Shown one piece after another: positions 48,615 to 52,359 of a stretch of DNA of 52,359 nucleotides. A model generated the notes under the pieces. The model was not told the DNA's origin and did not search any database. It saw only the letters and a program-made list of their open reading frames with translations. The stretch spans positions 1-52,359 of the forward strand of contig NZ_LZSY01000085.1 of the NCBI RefSeq assembly GCF_001665625.1. Direction: 5' to 3'. Every line of letters starts with the position of its first letter. Within the stretch, counting starts at the first letter, position 1. A program made the translations under genes and the position numbers. Origin of the DNA: Mycolicibacterium peregrinum (GTDB lineage: Bacteria > Actinomycetota > Actinomycetes > Mycobacteriales > Mycobacteriaceae).

Positions 48615-49940
48615 ATGGCATTCGTACGACTCACCGGAGTCACCTATCTCGACCCCGAACTCGCCTACGACAGCTACGTCCTGTTCACCGGCGCCGACGG
48701 GGCCACCCGACTGATCGACCTCAACGGCACCGTGGTGCACGAATGGCCGTATGCCGGTGTGCCACCGCGCATCGTGGATCCGGCCCTCAACGGTGGGCGT
48801 TTGGGCGACGTCGGGGTGCAACTGTCCGACAGCGACGACGCCCGCGGTGGCATCTACGCGAACGGCACCGTCGGCCAACTGGACTGGGAAGGCGAGACCG
48901 TCTGGGAGTGGGGCAACCAGGCCCCTGGCGGAGCGGCCCGCCAGAACCACGACTGGGAGCTGCTCCCCAACGGCAATCGCCTGATCCTCACGACCGTTCC
49001 TCGAGTGGTGCCCGGTCTCGGGGACCACACCGTCGGAGATCAGGGGCTCTACGAAGTGACGCCCGAGGGTGAGATCGTCTGGCAGTGGCTTGCCGGCGAC
49101 CACCTCGATGAGTTCGGATTCTCCGAGGCAGGTTGGGATGCGTTGCGCCAGGCCGTGGCTCGCGATCCCGACGATCCATGGGGTTATCTGGAGATGAACA
49201 GCGCCAAGACCCTCAGGCCCAACCGGTGGCATGTCGACGATTCCGATTCCGTGTTCCACCCCGACAACATCCTGATCAGCTTCCGCAAGGCCAACATCAT
49301 CGCGCTGATCGACAAGGCCTCCGGCGCGATCGCCTGGAAGCTCGGACCCTATTACGACACCGAGTTCGGCGCCCAGCATCAGCGCATCAACGTGCACAAG
49401 GTGCCGCGTCCGGTCGATCAGACGTCCGGCCAGCACAACCCCCACATGATCGCCGCGGGCCTGCCCGGGGCGGGCAACATCCTGGTGTTCGACAACCAGG
49501 GCGGCGCCGGTTACCCGGCCGCTCCCCTGGGCATCTACGCGGGTTCCCGGGTACTCGAAATCGACCCTGCCACCAGGGAAATCGTGTGGCAGTACACCGC
49601 CGAGGACTCGGGGCTGCCGTCGTGGACCTTCTTCAGTTCATTCGTGAGCAATGCGCAGCGCCTGCCCAACGGCAACACCCTGATCACCGAAGGGATGCAG
49701 GGACGGTTGTTCCAGGTCACCCCGGACGGTGACGTGGCATGGGAGTACCACAGCCCTTATCAGGGCTACGGGGTGGCCGGTGAGCCCGAGGTCAAGCAGA
49801 CCAGGGTGCCCGGGGTCGACCGCCTGACCCGTACGGCGCTGGTGTACCGGTCGCAGGCCGTACCGTTCGACTGGGTGCCTGCGGACACCCCGCGCGAACC
49901 GCTGAGGGCCGTCCGGCCAGACCCGGAAGTCCGTCCATGA
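48615..49940 (+). CDS. Arylsulfotransferase-like (ASST) beta-propeller protein
   Basis: 441 residues. Propeller repeats such as TRLIDLNGTVVHEW, GQLDWEGETVWEWGN, EVTPEGEIVWQW, EIDPATREIVWQY and QVTPDGDVAWEYH match the ASST/Arylsulfotran_2 family, and candidate catalytic His residues lie in RQNHDWELLPNGNRLI and QHNPHM. No signal peptide is visible, although classical ASSTs are periplasmic. First gene of an operon with a sulfonate-type ABC transporter, so handling of an organosulfur compound is likely. The stop overlaps the permease start by ATGA. Confidence 0.8.
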   Translation: MAFVRLTGVTYLDPELAYDSYVLFTGADGATRLIDLNGTVVHEWPYAGVPPRIVDPALNGGRLGDVGVQLSDSDDARGGIYANGTVGQLDWEGETVWEWGNQAPGGAARQNHDWELLPNGNRLILTTVPRVVPGLGDHTVGDQGLYEVTPEGEIVWQWLAGDHLDEFGFSEAGWDALRQAVARDPDDPWGYLEMNSAKTLRPNRWHVDDSDSVFHPDNILISFRKANIIALIDKASGAIAWKLGPYYDTEFGAQHQRINVHKVPRPVDQTSGQHNPHMIAAGLPGAGNILVFDNQGGAGYPAAPLGIYAGSRVLEIDPATREIVWQYTAEDSGLPSWTFFSSFVSNAQRLPNGNTLITEGMQGRLFQVTPDGDVAWEYHSPYQGYGVAGEPEVKQTRVPGVDRLTRTALVYRSQAVPFDWVPADTPREPLRAVRPDPEVRP

Positions 49941-50776
49941 CAGCCGGTTTGGCCGTCCTGGGCAAGGCATCGAACCCGCCACTGCACCCGGCTCCGGCCC
50001 GGCCGCGGTCGGCGTTCGCCCGGCTCGGTGTCCTCGGCTGGACGCTCACCGGACTGGGGATCGCCGCGGCCCTGTGGTCGTTGATCGTGGCGACCGGGCG
50101 GTTCCCGCGACAGCTGTTCCCGAGCGTGCCCGAGATCCTCGCCGCCGGTCACACCCTGTGGACCGAGGGGCTGCTGGCCGACGACATCCTCGCCAGCCTG
50201 CAAAGGGCAGCAGTCGGTTTCGCCCTCGGTGCCGGTATCGGCATCATCGTCGCCATACTCACCGCGACGACAACGGCCGGCCGCAATCTGCTGCAACCGG
50301 TGCTGCGGGTGTTCTCGCCGATCCCCACGATCGGTCTCGTCCCACTGGCGATCCTGTGGTTCGGGCTGGGCGAGAACAGCAAGCTCCTGGTCATCGCGCT
50401 CGGAGTGTTCGTCCCGGTGTGGATCAACAGCCACTCCGGGTTGGCGAGCACTCCGGTCGACTATCTGAAGGCCGCCCGCTGCCTGGGGGCCGGCCGTTGG
50501 CAGACCCTGTCGCGAGTGGTGCTGCCCGAGGCGGCCCCCGACATCGCGTCGGGACTACGGGTAGGTGCCGCGATGGCATTCGTGCTCATCGTGGTGGCCG
50601 AGATGACCGGCACCACATCAGGTATCGGATATCGGATCTCTCAGGCGCAGTTGTTCTCCCAGGCCGATCGGCTGATCTTCTGCCTGATCATCCTGGGCAT
50701 CATCGGCGCCCTGTGTGACCTGTTGGTCGCCTCGGTCACGTCCCCGTTCACCCGTTGGGCCCAAGAGGAGCGCTGA
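49937..50776 (+). CDS. ABC transporter permease (SsuC/TauC type)
   Basis: 279 residues with about six helices. The BPD_transp_1 signature is AARCLGAGRWQTLSRVVLPEAAPDI (EAA loop), and GIGYRISQAQLFSQADRLIF near the end is typical of the taurine/alkanesulfonate/nitrate permeases. It works with the ATPase and binding protein encoded next. The ATG overlaps the previous stop. Confidence 0.93.
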   Translation: MTAGLAVLGKASNPPLHPAPARPRSAFARLGVLGWTLTGLGIAAALWSLIVATGRFPRQLFPSVPEILAAGHTLWTEGLLADDILASLQRAAVGFALGAGIGIIVAILTATTTAGRNLLQPVLRVFSPIPTIGLVPLAILWFGLGENSKLLVIALGVFVPVWINSHSGLASTPVDYLKAARCLGAGRWQTLSRVVLPEAAPDIASGLRVGAAMAFVLIVVAEMTGTTSGIGYRISQAQLFSQADRLIFCLIILGIIGALCDLLVASVTSPFTRWAQEER

Positions 50777-50777
50777 G

Positions 50778-51536
50778 ATGTCCATGCAGACCCACGACCT
50801 CGTGGTGAGGTTCCCCGGCAAGCAGGAGCCGACCCTGAAGGGCATTTCGCTGACCATTCCGGACGGCTCCTTCTCGGTTCTCGTCGGCGCCTCCGGCAGC
50901 GGCAAATCGACTCTGCTGCACTGTCTTGCCGGCCTCATCACCGCAACCTCGGGCGCGGTGACCGACAATGGTGAGACGGTCACCGCGCCGCATCCTCGCC
51001 GGGGCGTCGCCTTCCAGCGCGACGTGCTGTTCCCGTGGATGACGGTCGCGGACAACATTGACTTCGCCCTGGCGGCCCGACGTTTGCCGAAATCGCAGCG
51101 CCGGGACACCATTCACGAGTTGCTCGAGTTGGTAGGTCTGCGTGACGAAGTGGCCGCGCAGCGCCCCGGTGAGCTGTCCGGTGGGATGCGACAACGGGTC
51201 AGCATCGCCCGCGTGCTGGCCGGGGAGCCGTCCGTCATGCTGATGGACGAACCGTTCGCGGCGCTCGACGCACTGACCCGGCTGCGCATGCAGGATCTGC
51301 TGATCGATCTATGGACGCGGCTGAACCGCACGGTCGTGTTCGTCACGCACGACATCGACGAGGCGATCCGGCTGGGGGACACCGTCAGCGTGCTGCGCGA
51401 CGGGCAGATCGCCGATCAGATCACCAATCCGCTCAGCCGCCCCCGCCCGGCCGATGCGCTGGCAGACCAGCCCGGCTACAGCGAGATCCGCAAGACCCTG
51501 CACCACCAGCTCGGCATCGACCACGCCGTGCACTGA
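50778..51536 (+). CDS. ABC transporter ATP-binding protein (SsuB/TauB type)
   Basis: 252 residues. Walker A VGASGSGKST, Q-loop FQRDVLFPW, signature LSGGMRQRVSIARVL, Walker B VMLMDEPFAALD, and the switch His in VTHDIDEA are all intact. Sequence type is that of the sulfonate/taurine/nitrate importers. GAGGAGCGCTGAG precedes the ATG; an upstream in-frame TTG within the permease gene is rejected. Energises uptake with the permease at 49937 and the lipoprotein at 51563. Confidence 0.95.
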   Translation: MSMQTHDLVVRFPGKQEPTLKGISLTIPDGSFSVLVGASGSGKSTLLHCLAGLITATSGAVTDNGETVTAPHPRRGVAFQRDVLFPWMTVADNIDFALAARRLPKSQRRDTIHELLELVGLRDEVAAQRPGELSGGMRQRVSIARVLAGEPSVMLMDEPFAALDALTRLRMQDLLIDLWTRLNRTVVFVTHDIDEAIRLGDTVSVLRDGQIADQITNPLSRPRPADALADQPGYSEIRKTLHHQLGIDHAVH

Positions 51537-51562
51537 CATCCACCCACAAAGGAACCCATAAC

Positions 51563-52180
51563 GTGAAGACTCCTTTCCGGCGCATCGTCGCCGCAACAGT
51601 CGCCGCTGCCGCCCTCGCTGCGACAGGCACCGCCTGCACCGACTCGGGCACCGCGAACGCCGATCAACTCACCGTCGGGTTCGTCGTCGACCCGTCCTGG
51701 GCGCAGGTCCCCGTCGCCGCCGGCACCGACCTGTTCGGCAAGCACAACGTCGACGTCAAGGTGGTGAACTTCCAATCCGGTGTCGAAGCACTGCAGGCCG
51801 CGGCCGCCGGTCAGGTCGACATCACCACCGCGGCGGACGTGCCCACCTCGGCGGCGCTGACCCGCACACCCACGCTGCGGGTGATCGCCGACGGATCCCG
51901 TTGGGAGGGCTCGCGGATCGTCGCCCGGCGCAGCGCGGGCATCAACACCGTCGCGGATCTGGCCGGCAAGTCGATCGGCACTCCGCTGGGTACCAGCGCC
52001 GCCTACTACGTGTCGAATGCCCTGGCGCAGAACAACCTCAAGGCTGAGCTGGTGCAGGTCGCACCGTCGGCGATCGTCACCGCCGCCACCCAGCGCAATG
52101 TCGATGCGGTGTCGATCTTCCAGCCCTACCAGGCGCAGACCATCAAGGCACTCGGCGACGACGCGGTGGCACTGAGCGGC
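51563..52180 (+). CDS. ABC transporter substrate-binding lipoprotein (SsuA/NMT1-like), 3' end lost at the fold-back
   Basis: 206 authentic codons. GTG start with AAAGGA upstream; signal sequence KTPFRRIVAATVAAAALAA then a Cys at residue 25 (TGTAC, an imperfect lipobox). The mature part LTVGFVVDPSWAQVPVAAG, AGQVDITTAADVPTSAALT and DLAGKSIGTPLGTSAAYYVS is the SsuA/TauA/NMT1 fold. At 52180 the sequence jumps to inverted downstream sequence; the frame stays open to the window end, but residues after SG at that point are artefactual. The next genuine residues (GTYNQHSLFIATESAVAT) are readable on the minus strand of 52282-52181. Confidence 0.88.
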
Positions 52181-52359
52181 ACCTGCGTCATCGAGGGCAG
52201 TGAGGAAGGCGGCGATCGCTTTGCCCTTGGTTGCGACGGCGGATTCGGTCGCGATGAACAGGCTGTGCTGGTTGTAGGTTCCGCCGCTCAGTGCCACCGC
52301 GTCGTCGCCGAGTGCCTTGATGGTCTGCGCCTGGTAGGGCTGGAAGATCGACACCGCAT
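52104..52359. repeat. Perfect inverted repeat (fold-back) at the right end of the window
   Basis: Bases 52104-52180 (77 bp) are repeated exactly, reverse-complemented, at 52283-52359, the last base of the window. The 102-bp loop between them, read on the minus strand, continues the binding-protein frame correctly from the end of the right arm. So the DNA after 52180 is the following piece of the same gene turned around. Pairing runs to the very last base with no mismatch seen. Most simply an assembly or library chimera at a contig end. Confidence 0.95.

Noticed and set aside
52181..52359. Coding continuation of the binding protein on the plus strand to the window end
   Set aside because: The frame is open, but the DNA is an inverted copy of the same gene, so the peptide is an artefact.

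Overview
The window is high-G+C actinobacterial DNA and almost certainly comes from a rapidly growing Mycobacterium (Mycolicibacterium). Evidence is the chain of genes orthologous to the M. tuberculosis Rv0350-Rv0385 neighbourhood: dnaK-grpE-dnaJ-hspR, Rv0356c, purA, Rv0358, Rv0359, Rv0360c, Rv0361, fba, the DedA protein Rv0364, the GH76 protein Rv0365c, Rv0380c, Rv0381c, ttfA (Rv0383c), clpB (Rv0384c) and the type II flavohaemoglobin Rv0385. From memory, the order (purA, fba, ttfA, clpB, dnaK operon, read in one direction) matches M. smegmatis better than M. tuberculosis. Both ends look like contig ends: the left edge cuts a DUF222/HNH (13E12-type) repeat-family gene, and the right edge is a perfect fold-back.

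Layout. 1-13.7 kb: conserved backbone (thioesterase-purA operon, M50 protease, metal-regulated CDF exporter, DUF3151, CHAP-like protein, aldolase, DedA, and an LLM/XdhC/GntR operon). 13.7-18.4 kb: GH76 enzyme, then a cyanate cluster (CodA-like amidohydrolase, CynR-like regulator, cyanase, nucleoside-deaminase-like protein). 18.3-27.1 kb: RNA methyltransferase, lipoprotein, SDR, TtfA, a TetR-controlled Rieske oxygenase plus NAD(P)-dependent reductase pair, and clpB. 27.2-35.5 kb: an accessory island between clpB and the flavohaemoglobin gene. It holds two scramblase/LURP-one-like paralogues, a UGT-type glycosyltransferase, a GAP-family membrane protein, a CYTH protein, a frameshifted gene remnant and an espC/espD/espA(E)-like set of type VII secretion substrates, then a TetR/membrane-protein pair. 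35.5-41.8 kb: flavohaemoglobin, aldose epimerase and the dnaK operon. 41.8-47.5 kb: sdaA under a tandem glycine riboswitch, an SDR-TetR pair, and an Abi-alpha/DUF445 pair joined by a relay of tiny overlapping ORFs. 47.4-52.4 kb: a LacI regulator divergent from an arylsulfotransferase-like gene and a sulfonate-type ABC transporter.

Regulation is unusually legible. I found HspR HAIR elements and GGAAC-N18-GTT (SigH/SigE-type) promoters at both clpB and dnaK, a palindrome inside the CDF promoter, and strong palindromic operator candidates next to the GntR, LacI and three TetR genes. About nine genes look leaderless, with a TANNNT box ending 6-8 bases before the start codon. The most interesting unit is the orphan esp-like module with its scramblase-like partners. 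The fold-back at the right end is most simply an assembly or library artefact.
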